Source: Thermoleophilaceae bacterium (lineage in GTDB: Bacteria > Actinomycetota > Thermoleophilia > Solirubrobacterales > Thermoleophilaceae). Taken from it: a stretch of DNA of 5,384 nucleotides. Shown here in pieces: positions 1-5,032 of the stretch. The stretch spans positions 1-5,384 of the forward strand of contig JACCUE010000109.1 in the NCBI GenBank assembly GCA_013812005.1. Reading direction: 5' to 3'. A program made the position numbers and the translations under genes. Numbering within the stretch: the stretch's first letter is position 1; every line of letters begins with the position of its first letter. A model generated the notes under the pieces. It was not told the DNA's origin. It did no database searches and worked only from the letters and a program-made list of their open reading frames with translations.

Positions 1-1
1 C

Positions 2-826
2 TCAGGTCCCTCCGGCCGCCGGGGTGTGAACTGTGACGATCGAGGTCAGGAGCAGGCCGTTGGGCACGTGCACCGTTTCGCCTTCGCCGGTCCGCAGCAC
101 GGTGGCGGCGGTCTCGATCGAGACGATCTCGCCACGCACGTCGCCCACGCTGATGGTCTGCCCCTGCTCATACGCAGAACGCAGGTAGCGGCCCGCGCTC
201 AGCTCACGCGCCACTCCCTGGCCGCCCAGCCCGAAGGCGAGAGTGAACGTGGCCGCCACCGCGGCCAGCAGGATGCCTGCGAGAGCCATGAGGATCGCGG
301 TGGACACGGCCACCTGCGCGGCCGCGGTGATGGCGAACACCGCGACCACCGTCACCTGAGCTGCTCGGCCGAGCGGAACCGGGAAGTCCATCTGGTACGC
401 AAGCCGCTCCACCCGCTCGCGGGCCAAGGCTCCCAGCACCACACCCACGAGGAGCAGCGCGGCCGCCACCAGCAGGTTGGGCAAGAAGAGGATCGCCGAG
501 TTCAGCGACTCGCTGAGGAACTGCAGCCCCAGCAGCGAGAGCGCGGCAAAGATCACCACGAGGGTCAGGCCGATCCGCACTGCCGTGCCCACCAGGCGGC
601 TGAGAGACTCCCCGAGGCCGGCACGCACGATCACCTCGTTCGCCTTGAAGCGCTCGGCCACAGCGTCCAGCCCCGCGCCCTCGAGCGCGCGCGACACGAG
701 GCGACCCAGGAGCCGGGCCAGCAGCAGCCCTACGACCAGGAGCAGGAGCGCACCCCCCAGCCGGGGCAGGAAGCCGCCGAGTGACTCCCCCGCGCGGTCG
801 AGGATCGTCCCTGCGAGGGGGGTCAT
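2..826 (-). CDS. MscS-type mechanosensitive ion channel, compact form with conserved TM-helix repeats
   Basis: Predicted inner-membrane channel of 274 residues that would open under membrane tension and release solutes during hypo-osmotic shock. Hydrophobic segments lie near residues 21-43, 78-102, 112-134, 153-176 and 177-200. Two of them (about 18-55 and 112-145) share a proline, then a leucine/valine-rich helix, then a basic end, as in the conserved TM-helix repeat of CmpX-like MscS relatives. The last helix is the Ala/Gly-rich pore helix, ending in FGLGGQGVARELSAG (198-212), followed by the beta domain with VGD (227-229), a GEIVSIETAATVLRT stretch and VPN (254-256). The protein ends about 18 residues after VPN, so the C-terminal alpha/beta vestibule of classical MscS is missing. 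I chose the ATG at 826 because AAAGGAGA sits 6 bases upstream; an in-frame start at 931 would add 35 non-conserved residues and overlap the upstream gene. The ATG overlaps the upstream stop (TGATG), so the gene is last or late in the operon. Confidence 0.9.
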   Translation of the reverse strand: MTPLAGTILDRAGESLGGFLPRLGGALLLLVVGLLLARLLGRLVSRALEGAGLDAVAERFKANEVIVRAGLGESLSRLVGTAVRIGLTLVVIFAALSLLGLQFLSESLNSAILFLPNLLVAAALLLVGVVLGALARERVERLAYQMDFPVPLGRAAQVTVVAVFAITAAAQVAVSTAILMALAGILLAAVAATFTLAFGLGGQGVARELSAGRYLRSAYEQGQTISVGDVRGEIVSIETAATVLRTGEGETVHVPNGLLLTSIVTVHTPAAGGT

Positions 827-1059
827 CAGCGTCTCCTTTGTCCGGGGGCCATGAGTCTCAGGATTCCGTCCAACAGCGAGCCGGCGATCATGCCCGCCAC
901 GCGCAGTGGTGCTTGCACCGCTCGCTGCCACCGCGCGGTGCGCACGACGCGGCGCGCCAGCGCGACGCCGGGCTGCAGGCGGTCCGCCCGAAGCAGCTCG
1001 AGATGCTCCGCGAGCCTGCGCTCGGCTTCCGGGGTCGGCTCACCGGGCTCGTCGCTCAC
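826..1059 (-). CDS. 77-residue protein of unknown family between sigma factor and channel; possible sigma regulator
   Basis: Small protein that I do not recognise as a named family. Residues 1-27 are acidic and predicted helical (EAERRLAEHLELLRAD), 30-50 are basic with a VVRTARWQR stretch, and 51-70 form a moderately hydrophobic helix (PLRVAGMIAGSLLDGILRLM) that could be a weak membrane anchor or an amphipathic helix, before a basic QRRR tail. The GTG start overlaps the sigma-factor stop as GTGA, and its own stop overlaps the channel start as TGATG, so it is translated between the two. Genes directly downstream of ECF sigma factors often encode anti-sigma factors, and the helical N-terminus with a membrane-facing C-terminus fits a very short one. 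It has no visible zinc-binding HxxxCxxC motif, so it is not a ZAS-type anti-sigma factor. A coupling protein for the channel is the alternative. The reality of the gene is well supported; the function is inference. Confidence 0.75.
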   Translation of the reverse strand: MSDEPGEPTPEAERRLAEHLELLRADRLQPGVALARRVVRTARWQRAVQAPLRVAGMIAGSLLDGILRLMAPGQRRR

Positions 1060-1658
1060 CGCGGGAGGTCCCAGTCATAGGTGTTACGGCGCAGAAGCTC
1101 GATCAACTCTCCCCGCGCACGGTGCAGCCGCCCCTTGACGCTCCCCAGGGGACTGTCGGTGACCTGCGCGATCTCCTCGTAGGCGAGGCCCTCGAGGTCT
1201 CGAAGCACCAGCACGACGCGGTGCTCGCTGCGCAGCTCTCCGAGCTTGACCTCGAGGCGGTCGCGGCGCTCGCTGTCCTCCAGCGCTGCCGCGGGTTGGC
1301 GTTCGAGCACCGGGGTCCGATCTCGGGGCTGCGCCTCCGCCGCGCCACCCACCGGCTCGGGCACCCGCCGCGCGAGAGCGTTGAGAGCGGTGTTGTGGGT
1401 GATCTGCAGCAGCCATGCCCTGAATGGGCTGGCGCTGCGGAAGCTCGCCAGGCGGTGGAAGGCACGCAGGAACGCATCCTGGGCCACATCCTCCGCGTCA
1501 TGGCGGCCCACGACCCGGGCGGCAACCCGGAAGACCACATCGCGGTGGCGCTCCACCAGGGTCTCGAACGCGGCCGTGTCTCCCGCGAGGGTCTGCTCTA
1601 CCAGCACTCGATCGGGATCCACGGAGCGCCGCAACGCTAGCGCCCCGGGGGCGTTCAC
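1056..1658 (-). CDS. ECF-type sigma-70 family RNA polymerase sigma factor
   Basis: Sigma factor of 200 residues with only the two core domains, the hallmark of extracytoplasmic-function (group 4) sigma factors. Region 2 spans about 28-97: it has FETLVERHRDVVFRVA, then the core-binding DAEDVAQDAFLRAFHRL (54-70) and the promoter-melting stretch FRAWLLQITHNTALN (79-93). A Pro/Ala/Glu-rich linker (98-128) leads to region 4 (about 134-190), whose helix-turn-helix AYEEIAQVTDSPLGSVKGRLHRARGEL (159-185) would read the -35 element. No extra C-terminal domain is present, which is the usual ECF length. The GTG start is supported by a GTGA overlap with the preceding regulator gene; no good Shine-Dalgarno sequence precedes it, consistent with coupled translation. 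The frame stays open far upstream (to 2387), but that extension has no conserved features and overlaps a real gene. Targets cannot be read from the window; the channel downstream and the divergent membrane genes are obvious candidates. Confidence 0.93.
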   Translation of the reverse strand: MNAPGALALRRSVDPDRVLVEQTLAGDTAAFETLVERHRDVVFRVAARVVGRHDAEDVAQDAFLRAFHRLASFRSASPFRAWLLQITHNTALNALARRVPEPVGGAAEAQPRDRTPVLERQPAAALEDSERRDRLEVKLGELRSEHRVVLVLRDLEGLAYEEIAQVTDSPLGSVKGRLHRARGELIELLRRNTYDWDLPR

Positions 1659-2047
1659 GTCGCTGGGACCGCAGGGACACGCGCAGATTGCGAACACTCG
1701 AGGCGGCCCCCGGTTCGGCAAGCGCTTGGAGTGCACCCGAAATAGCTCCGGAAAGCCCTGGAGAACTGCGCGGTCTCCTGATAGCCGACAGCCTCGGCGG
1801 TCTCGCCGATCGGCTTCCCGGTCAGTAGGAGCTTGACCGCTTGAGCCATGCGCGCTCGCAACAGCAGCCCCCGGAAGGTTGTCCCTTCGTCTCGCAGAAC
1901 CCGTTGTAGCTGCCGGGTGGAGGTCATGGCGTGGCGAGCGACGTCGTCGAGGGTAAGCGCGTCGGCGTGATGGGTTGCGATGAAGGCGACTGCGGTCTCG
2001 TAGACGTAACGATGCTCCGACCTGGTGTCGGGCCGTTTCGAGGGCAC
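1655..2047 (-). CDS. Stand-alone AraC-family DNA-binding domain protein
   Basis: Transcription regulator of 130 residues that consists almost only of an AraC/XylS C-terminal DNA-binding domain. The first helix-turn-helix is around LTLDDVARHAMTSTRQLQRVL (31-51), joined by the usual long helix FRGLLLRARMAQAVKLLL (58-75) to the second one, IGETAEAVGYQETAQFSRAFR (80-100). The family signature end, FGCTPSACR (103-111), follows. There is no ligand-binding or dimerisation domain, so any signal must come from elsewhere or from the protein itself. Three cysteines (105, 110, 118) lie in 14 residues; Cys110 sits where most family members have tyrosine. The GTG at 2047 is the only reasonable start before the domain but lacks a clear Shine-Dalgarno sequence. 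The stop overlaps the sigma-factor GTG as GTGA. By eye the gene is somewhat less GC-rich than its neighbours, a weak hint of separate origin. It is first in the leftward operon and may control that operon or the divergent one. Confidence 0.88.
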   Translation of the reverse strand: MPSKRPDTRSEHRYVYETAVAFIATHHADALTLDDVARHAMTSTRQLQRVLRDEGTTFRGLLLRARMAQAVKLLLTGKPIGETAEAVGYQETAQFSRAFRSYFGCTPSACRTGGRLECSQSARVPAVPAT

Positions 2048-2211
2048 TCCGGTACGACCGGCGCCACGCCCCGGCAGTTACAAACGCTGCAGCGCAGCCG
2101 CGCCCGGACCGGTTGTCCTGACCCGCCGACTTTGTTAGCCCGCCGGCACATTGGGTACTGACCTCGATTGAGGATCGTCCGGTTGAGGAACCTACGAGAG
2201 GATCGCTAGAC
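2048..2211. promoter_or_regulatory. Divergent intergenic control region
   Basis: This 164-base gap separates the leftward regulator operon from the rightward membrane-protein genes and must hold promoters for both. It contains a rightward GTTA-N15-GGGTAC element (listed separately) and inverted repeats CCGGT-ACG-ACCGG (2049-2061), GGAC-CGGTT-GTCC (2106-2118) and CCTC-GATT-GAGG (2162-2173). The octamer GAGGATCG occurs at 2170-2177 and again at 2198-2205, and TTGAGGA at 2168-2174 and 2183-2189. I could not identify a convincing leftward promoter. Confidence 0.6.
2134..2158 (+). promoter_or_regulatory. Candidate SigB/SigF-type general-stress promoter
   Basis: GTTA (2134-2137) is followed after 15 bases by GGGTAC (2153-2158). 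Alternative sigma factors of the SigB/SigF group in actinobacteria use promoters close to GTTT-N13 to 17-GGGTA(C/T). Transcription would begin near 2165, leaving an untranslated leader of about 47 bases before the ATG at 2212. The -10 match is full, the -35 differs at one base. The assignment is by eye and would compete with a chance match in GC-rich DNA. Confidence 0.45.
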
Positions 2212-2757
2212 ATGGCAGCGAAGCGCACAGCCGCCAAGGCAGGCTTCAAGTTCTTCAGAGCCGCTCCTGCGAAGGGCAAACTCGCCAAGGGCGCTTTCAG
2301 GCTCGGCAGGCGGCGCGCGATTCGCACCCCGGCCGGTACAGCGGTCCTGTATGGGCAGGCGCTGGTGGGCAACCAGCAGGCCCGCAAGGACCTTCGGGGG
2401 GCCTACACCTCCGCGAGGAAGGCGTACGCCCGTACCGCGGACTGGCGGGGACGCCCGGACATCGGAGCGCTGTTTGAGGACCGCAAGGCGCGAAAGGAGA
2501 CAGGTAAGGCGCTGTCATCTCTCCGCGAGGCTCTCAAGGTCGCCGGCAGAACCCGGACGAAGCCGAAGAGCAGGAAGGGTCCTGTCATCGCCGTGGTCGC
2601 GGTGGCCGGGGCAGGCACCGCGCTCGCCCTCAACGAGAACCTCCGCGCAACGGCTCTCGCCCCTTTCACCGGGACCGACTCAGGCGATGGAGGCGCGGCC
2701 TCTGATGCGGGCGGGGCCTCCTACACAGACGGGGCTCAGGCCCGGTCTGCCGTCTGA
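2212..2757 (+). CDS. Basic single-span membrane protein of unknown function
   Basis: I do not recognise this 181-residue protein. Residues 1-122 are strongly basic, with Lys/Arg throughout and an opening rich in Ala and Lys (AAKRTAAKAGFKFFRAAPAKGK). The stretch 55-75 (QQARKDLRGAYTSARKAYAR) and 88-112 look helical. One hydrophobic segment follows at 123-141 (GPVIAVVAVAGAGTALALN). The last 40 residues are acidic and Gly/Ala/Ser/Asp-rich, probably disordered. By the positive-inside rule the basic part would be cytoplasmic and the tail outside, so the protein could lie along acidic phospholipid or bind nucleic acid near the membrane; that is inference. The ATG at 2212 is preceded by GAGAGGA about 9 bases away. 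It follows the candidate stress promoter directly and is 119 bases from the next gene, so it may be transcribed alone or lead the membrane-protein run. Confidence 0.75.
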   Translation: MAAKRTAAKAGFKFFRAAPAKGKLAKGAFRLGRRRAIRTPAGTAVLYGQALVGNQQARKDLRGAYTSARKAYARTADWRGRPDIGALFEDRKARKETGKALSSLREALKVAGRTRTKPKSRKGPVIAVVAVAGAGTALALNENLRATALAPFTGTDSGDGGAASDAGGASYTDGAQARSAV

Positions 2758-2876
2758 AGCCGTGGCGGTCCGCGACGAAAGGGTTGAGACGCGCGGTTTC
2801 CGGGCACCCACCGTGCCTGACCGCACCGGGGTGGGCGTACCGCTCTCCCGGGTGACGACGACGATTGGAGCGACAA
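2758..2876 (+). promoter_or_regulatory. Intergenic gap with a weak hairpin ahead of the Holin-X gene
   Basis: This 119-base gap contains a 5-bp stem, GGCAC (2803-2807) with GTGCC (2813-2817) around CCACC. No T-run follows, so it is not a convincing intrinsic terminator. No clear -35/-10 pair was found for a separate promoter of the downstream unit, though one could exist. The Shine-Dalgarno sequence GGAG (2867-2870) at the right edge decides the start of the next gene. Confidence 0.35.
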
Positions 2877-3278
2877 GTGGAAGGCAGCTCTCGTAACGAT
2901 CAACAGATAGGCGATCTGGTCAAACAGCTCTCCGAGCAGACCTCGACGCTCGTGCGCAAGGAGCTGCAACTCGCCCAGCTGGAGATGACCGAGAAGGGCA
3001 AGCGCGCCGGCATCGGCGCGGGGCTGTTCGGCGGAGCGGGCGTGGTGGCGCTGTACGGGGTCGGCGCGCTGATCGCGGCCGTGATCCTGCTGCTGGCCAC
3101 CGCAATCGAACCGTGGCTGTCGGCGTTGATCGTGGCCGTGGTGTTGCTCGCCGCCGGCGGGGTTGCAGCGCTCATGGGCAAGAAGCAGGTCCAGCAGGCC
3201 GTGCCGCCCCAGCCCGAGCAGGCGATTCAGAGCACCAAGCGAGACGTGGACACGGTGAAGGGAAAGGCGGGTCGATGA
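2877..3278 (+). CDS. Phage holin family protein (Actinobacterial Holin-X, holin superfamily III type)
   Basis: Small membrane protein of 133 residues. Residues 9-42 form a charged amphipathic helix (IGDLVKQLSEQTSTLVRKELQLAQLEM), which is the typical opening of the Holin-X family. Two membrane helices follow, at about 46-75 (Gly/Ala/Val-rich, starting GAGLFGGAGVVALYGVGALI) and 80-101, then a polar tail. The name holin comes from weak similarity; in actinobacterial chromosomes these are housekeeping proteins of unknown role, not phage lysis genes, and nothing phage-like lies nearby. I chose the GTG at 2877 because GGAG lies 6 bases upstream; a TTG at 2865 would add four residues and overlaps that Shine-Dalgarno sequence. 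The stop overlaps the next start as ATGA, and the same companion (DUF3618) follows it in many actinobacteria, so the two probably work together at the membrane. Confidence 0.88.
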   Translation: MEGSSRNDQQIGDLVKQLSEQTSTLVRKELQLAQLEMTEKGKRAGIGAGLFGGAGVVALYGVGALIAAVILLLATAIEPWLSALIVAVVLLAAGGVAALMGKKQVQQAVPPQPEQAIQSTKRDVDTVKGKAGR

Positions 3279-3745
3279 GCAAGGCTACGGATGATGAAAC
3301 GGCAGGCGCCGGAGATGCGGACGCCACCTCGGCGGAGAGGCAGGACACGGCCACCAAGGCGAAGGGCCGCCGCGAGAAGCAGCTGAACGAGCAGGCCGCC
3401 GAGCACCAGGCCGAGGAGAAGCGCGCCGAGCAGGAGGCCGAGGCGCTCGAGCAGCAGGACAAGCCCGAGGAGCCCGTCGATCCCGATCAGCTGCGTGGCG
3501 AGATCGCCGACGCCCGGGAGGACCTGGGCGACACCGTGGAGGCGCTGGCCGCCAAGGCCGACGTGAAGGCCCAGGCCAAGGAGAAGGTCGAGGAGGGCAA
3601 GGACGCGGTTCGCGACCAGCAGGCCCGGGCCGAGGCCAAGCTCGGTGAGGTGAGCGAGCAGGCCAAGCAGAACCCCGCTCCGTTCGCGGTGGGCGGGGTC
3701 GTAGCGCTCCTTCTGCTCATCCTTCTCCGGAGAAGGAGGCGCTAG
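3275..3745 (+). CDS. DUF3618 domain membrane protein with long coiled-coil N-terminus
   Basis: Protein of 156 residues. Residues 1-30 are acidic and low-complexity. Residues 30-66 are rich in Gln, Glu, Ala, Lys and Arg, and likely a coiled coil. The DUF3618 core starts at DPDQLRGEIADAREDLGDTVEAL (69-91), whose family pattern is a helix with regularly spaced Arg/Glu and a TV-x-A-L motif. A second Lys/Glu/Ala helix (93-131) follows. One C-terminal membrane helix is at 136-151 (FAVGGVVALLLLILL), closed by five arginines. This is a tail-anchored layout with the bulk in the cytoplasm, as in YtxH-like proteins. The start at the ATGA overlap is favoured over an upstream in-frame start at 3113, which would run inside the previous gene; GGGAAAGG lies upstream. 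The arginine tail is coded CGG-AGA-AGG-AGG-CGC and so carries the Shine-Dalgarno sequence of the next gene. Confidence 0.88.
   Translation: MSKATDDETAGAGDADATSAERQDTATKAKGRREKQLNEQAAEHQAEEKRAEQEAEALEQQDKPEEPVDPDQLRGEIADAREDLGDTVEALAAKADVKAQAKEKVEEGKDAVRDQQARAEAKLGEVSEQAKQNPAPFAVGGVVALLLLILLRRRRR
3704..3742 (+). promoter_or_regulatory. Palindrome that can hide the ribosome binding site of the DUF4235 gene
   Basis: TCCTTCTCCGGAGAAGGA (3720-3737) is a perfect 18-base palindrome at the end of the DUF3618 gene. As RNA it gives a 7-bp stem with a CCGG loop, and its right arm covers most of AAGGAGG (3733-3739), the ideal Shine-Dalgarno sequence 8 bases before the ATG at 3748. A second TCCTTCT at 3708-3714, preceded by GCGC (3704-3707), can pair with the same right arm plus GCGC (3739-3742), leaving one G bulged. 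The two folds exclude each other. Ribosomes finishing DUF3618 would open either, which fits translational coupling. Confidence 0.55.
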
Positions 3746-3747
3746 CC

Positions 3748-4008
3748 ATGAAGGCGCTCTACACGCCGTTCGGCGTCGCCTTCGGGGTGATCGGTGGCCT
3801 CATCGGCGGCCAGATCTTCAAGCAGATCTGGAAGCTGGTGGCCGACGAGGAGGATGCTCCCTCAGCCAAGGAGAGCGAGTACGGCTGGAAGGAGATCCTG
3901 CCCGCGGCGGCGCTCCAGGGAGCGATCTTCGCGCTCGTCAAGGCCGTGATCCACCGCAAGGGAGCTCAGAGCTTCGAGCGGCTCACCGGCGTCTGGCCGG
4001 GCGACTGA
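3748..4008 (+). CDS. DUF4235 family small membrane protein
   Basis: An 86-residue protein matching the actinobacterial DUF4235 pattern. A Gly-rich hydrophobic segment with small residues (FGVAFGVIGGLIGGQIFKQIW, 8-28) leads into a conserved KLVADEEDAPSAKESEYGWKEIL loop (29-51). A second hydrophobic segment, PAAALQGAIFALVKAVIHR (52-70), follows and ends in FERLTGVWPGD. The two segments would form a helical hairpin in the inner membrane with the acidic loop on one side. Its length is normal for the family and its function is unknown. It starts 2 bases after the DUF3618 stop with an excellent AAGGAGG site, and the next gene begins 1 base after its own stop. The recurrent Holin-X, DUF3618, DUF4235 order suggests one complex or one pathway at the cell envelope. 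Confidence 0.9.
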   Translation: MKALYTPFGVAFGVIGGLIGGQIFKQIWKLVADEEDAPSAKESEYGWKEILPAAALQGAIFALVKAVIHRKGAQSFERLTGVWPGD

Positions 4009-4009
4009 C

Positions 4010-5032
4010 TTGGCTCTCGACCATCGAGACGACCGGGAGACCGTTCAGGCCAAGCGGGATGATCGCGGAGCGCCGGACGGCAGTGGGCCCGACAGGCCGG
4101 GCGATCTCGGCGGCACGTCGAAGAAGGACACGCTGAAGCGCACCTTCAAGGAGTTCTCGGCCGACAACATCACCGACTGGGCGGCGGCGCTCACCTACTA
4201 CGGGGTGCTCGCGCTGTTCCCGGCGATCATCGCGCTGGTCTCCATCGTCGGGCTGGTGGGCTCCTCGGCCACCGATCCCCTGCTCGAGAACGTCGGCAAG
4301 GTCGCCCCGGGGCCGGCCAAGGAGATCCTCACCGGCGCAATCGAGGGGCTGGCCAGTAGCAAGGGCGCCGCCGGAATCGCTTTCGTCGTCGGCCTGGTGC
4401 TCGCGCTCAACTCCGCGTCGAGCTACGTAGGCGCCTTCACGCGCGCGTCGAATGCGATCTACGACGTGGAGGAGGGACGGCCGGTCTGGAAGCTCAAGCC
4501 CCAGCAGATCGGCATCGTGCTCGTGCTCATCGTCCTGCTGCTCGTGATCGCGGTGGCCGTGACCGTGTCGGGTCCGCTTGCCCAGGAGGTCGGCAAGGTG
4601 GTGGGCGCCGGCGATAGCGCGGTCCTGATCTGGGACATCGCCAAGATCCCGGTGATCCTGCTGGCGGTCTCGTTCATGTTCGCCTTCCTCTACTGGGCGG
4701 CACCCAACGTGAAGCAGCCGGGCTTCAAGTTCGTGAGCCCGGGCGGCATCGTCGCGCTGGTGATCTGGATCATCGCGTCGCTGCTGTTCGCTCTCTATGT
4801 GAGCCAGTTCGCCTCCTACAACAAGACCTATGGCTCCCTAGGCGGCGTGATCGCCTTCCTCGTGTGGCTGTGGATCACCAACATCGCGATCCTGTTCGGC
4901 GCCGAGTTCAACGCCGAGCTGCAGCGCAGCCAGCAGCGGGAGGCCGGCGAGCGAGCCCCGCTCGATGAGCCGTTCCTCGAGCCGCGGGACACCTCCAAGC
5001 TGGAGAAGAAGGAGAAGAAGGAGTCGAGCTGA
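4010..5032 (+). CDS. YihY/BrkB family inner-membrane protein
   Basis: Membrane protein of 340 residues in the YihY/virulence factor BrkB family. Members were once mis-named ribonuclease BN; their role is unsettled, with transport and envelope functions proposed. Six hydrophobic segments lie near 57-83, 119-142, 166-188, 208-230, 243-265 and 274-299. The family hallmarks are visible: the opening AAALTYYGVLALFPAIIALVS (58-78) and the closing YNKTYGSLGGVIAFLVWLWIT with ILFGAEFNAEL (270-304). The first 50 residues are charged and Asp/Arg/Gly-rich, probably disordered, and the tail is a Lys/Glu run (EKKEKKESS) from a twofold GGAGAAGAA repeat at 5002-5019. The only start before the conserved domain is TTG at 4010, one base after the DUF4235 stop, with a weak GGGCG-type site; a 5-bp hairpin (CCGGC 3986-3990, GCCGG 3996-4000) precedes it. 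Translation therefore probably depends on coupling to DUF4235. Confidence 0.92.
   Translation: MALDHRDDRETVQAKRDDRGAPDGSGPDRPGDLGGTSKKDTLKRTFKEFSADNITDWAAALTYYGVLALFPAIIALVSIVGLVGSSATDPLLENVGKVAPGPAKEILTGAIEGLASSKGAAGIAFVVGLVLALNSASSYVGAFTRASNAIYDVEEGRPVWKLKPQQIGIVLVLIVLLLVIAVAVTVSGPLAQEVGKVVGAGDSAVLIWDIAKIPVILLAVSFMFAFLYWAAPNVKQPGFKFVSPGGIVALVIWIIASLLFALYVSQFASYNKTYGSLGGVIAFLVWLWITNIAILFGAEFNAELQRSQQREAGERAPLDEPFLEPRDTSKLEKKEKKESS

Noticed and set aside
26..784. Long open frame opposite the channel gene (252 residues)
   Set aside because: Composition rich in His, Gln, Arg and Glu is typical of the antisense of a GC-rich gene; the opposite strand has clear MscS motifs and a strong ribosome binding site.
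906..1640. Open frame of 244 residues opposite the sigma factor
   Set aside because: It is antisense to a well-supported ECF sigma factor and shows no recognisable domain.
2075..2110. Leftward promoter for the regulator operon (GTTTGTAACT on the minus strand as a -10 region)
   Set aside because: No matching -35 at proper distance, and no AAC/CGT-type ECF pair with 16-18 base spacing was found.
1056..2387. A 443-residue version of the sigma factor extending through the AraC-type gene
   Set aside because: The extra N-terminal part is Arg/Ser-rich without family features, lies antiparallel to or over real genes, and the GTGA overlap at 1655-1658 gives a natural start for a normal-length ECF factor.
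2803..2817. Transcription terminator after the orphan basic protein gene
   Set aside because: The stem is only 5 bp and is not followed by a T-run.
2796..2840. Second SigB-like promoter (GTTT ... GGGCGTAC) before the Holin-X gene
   Set aside because: The spacing is about 29 bases and the -10 is interrupted, so it does not fit the promoter form.
3113..3274. N-terminal extension of the DUF3618 protein by 54 residues
   Set aside because: It overlaps the Holin-X gene in another frame, is Arg/Gly-rich and unconserved; the ATGA start at 3275 is normal for coupled genes.
2877..3278. Phage lysis or prophage remnant suggested by the holin name
   Set aside because: There is no endolysin, integrase, attachment site or structural phage gene nearby, and chromosomal Holin-X proteins commonly sit beside DUF3618 genes.
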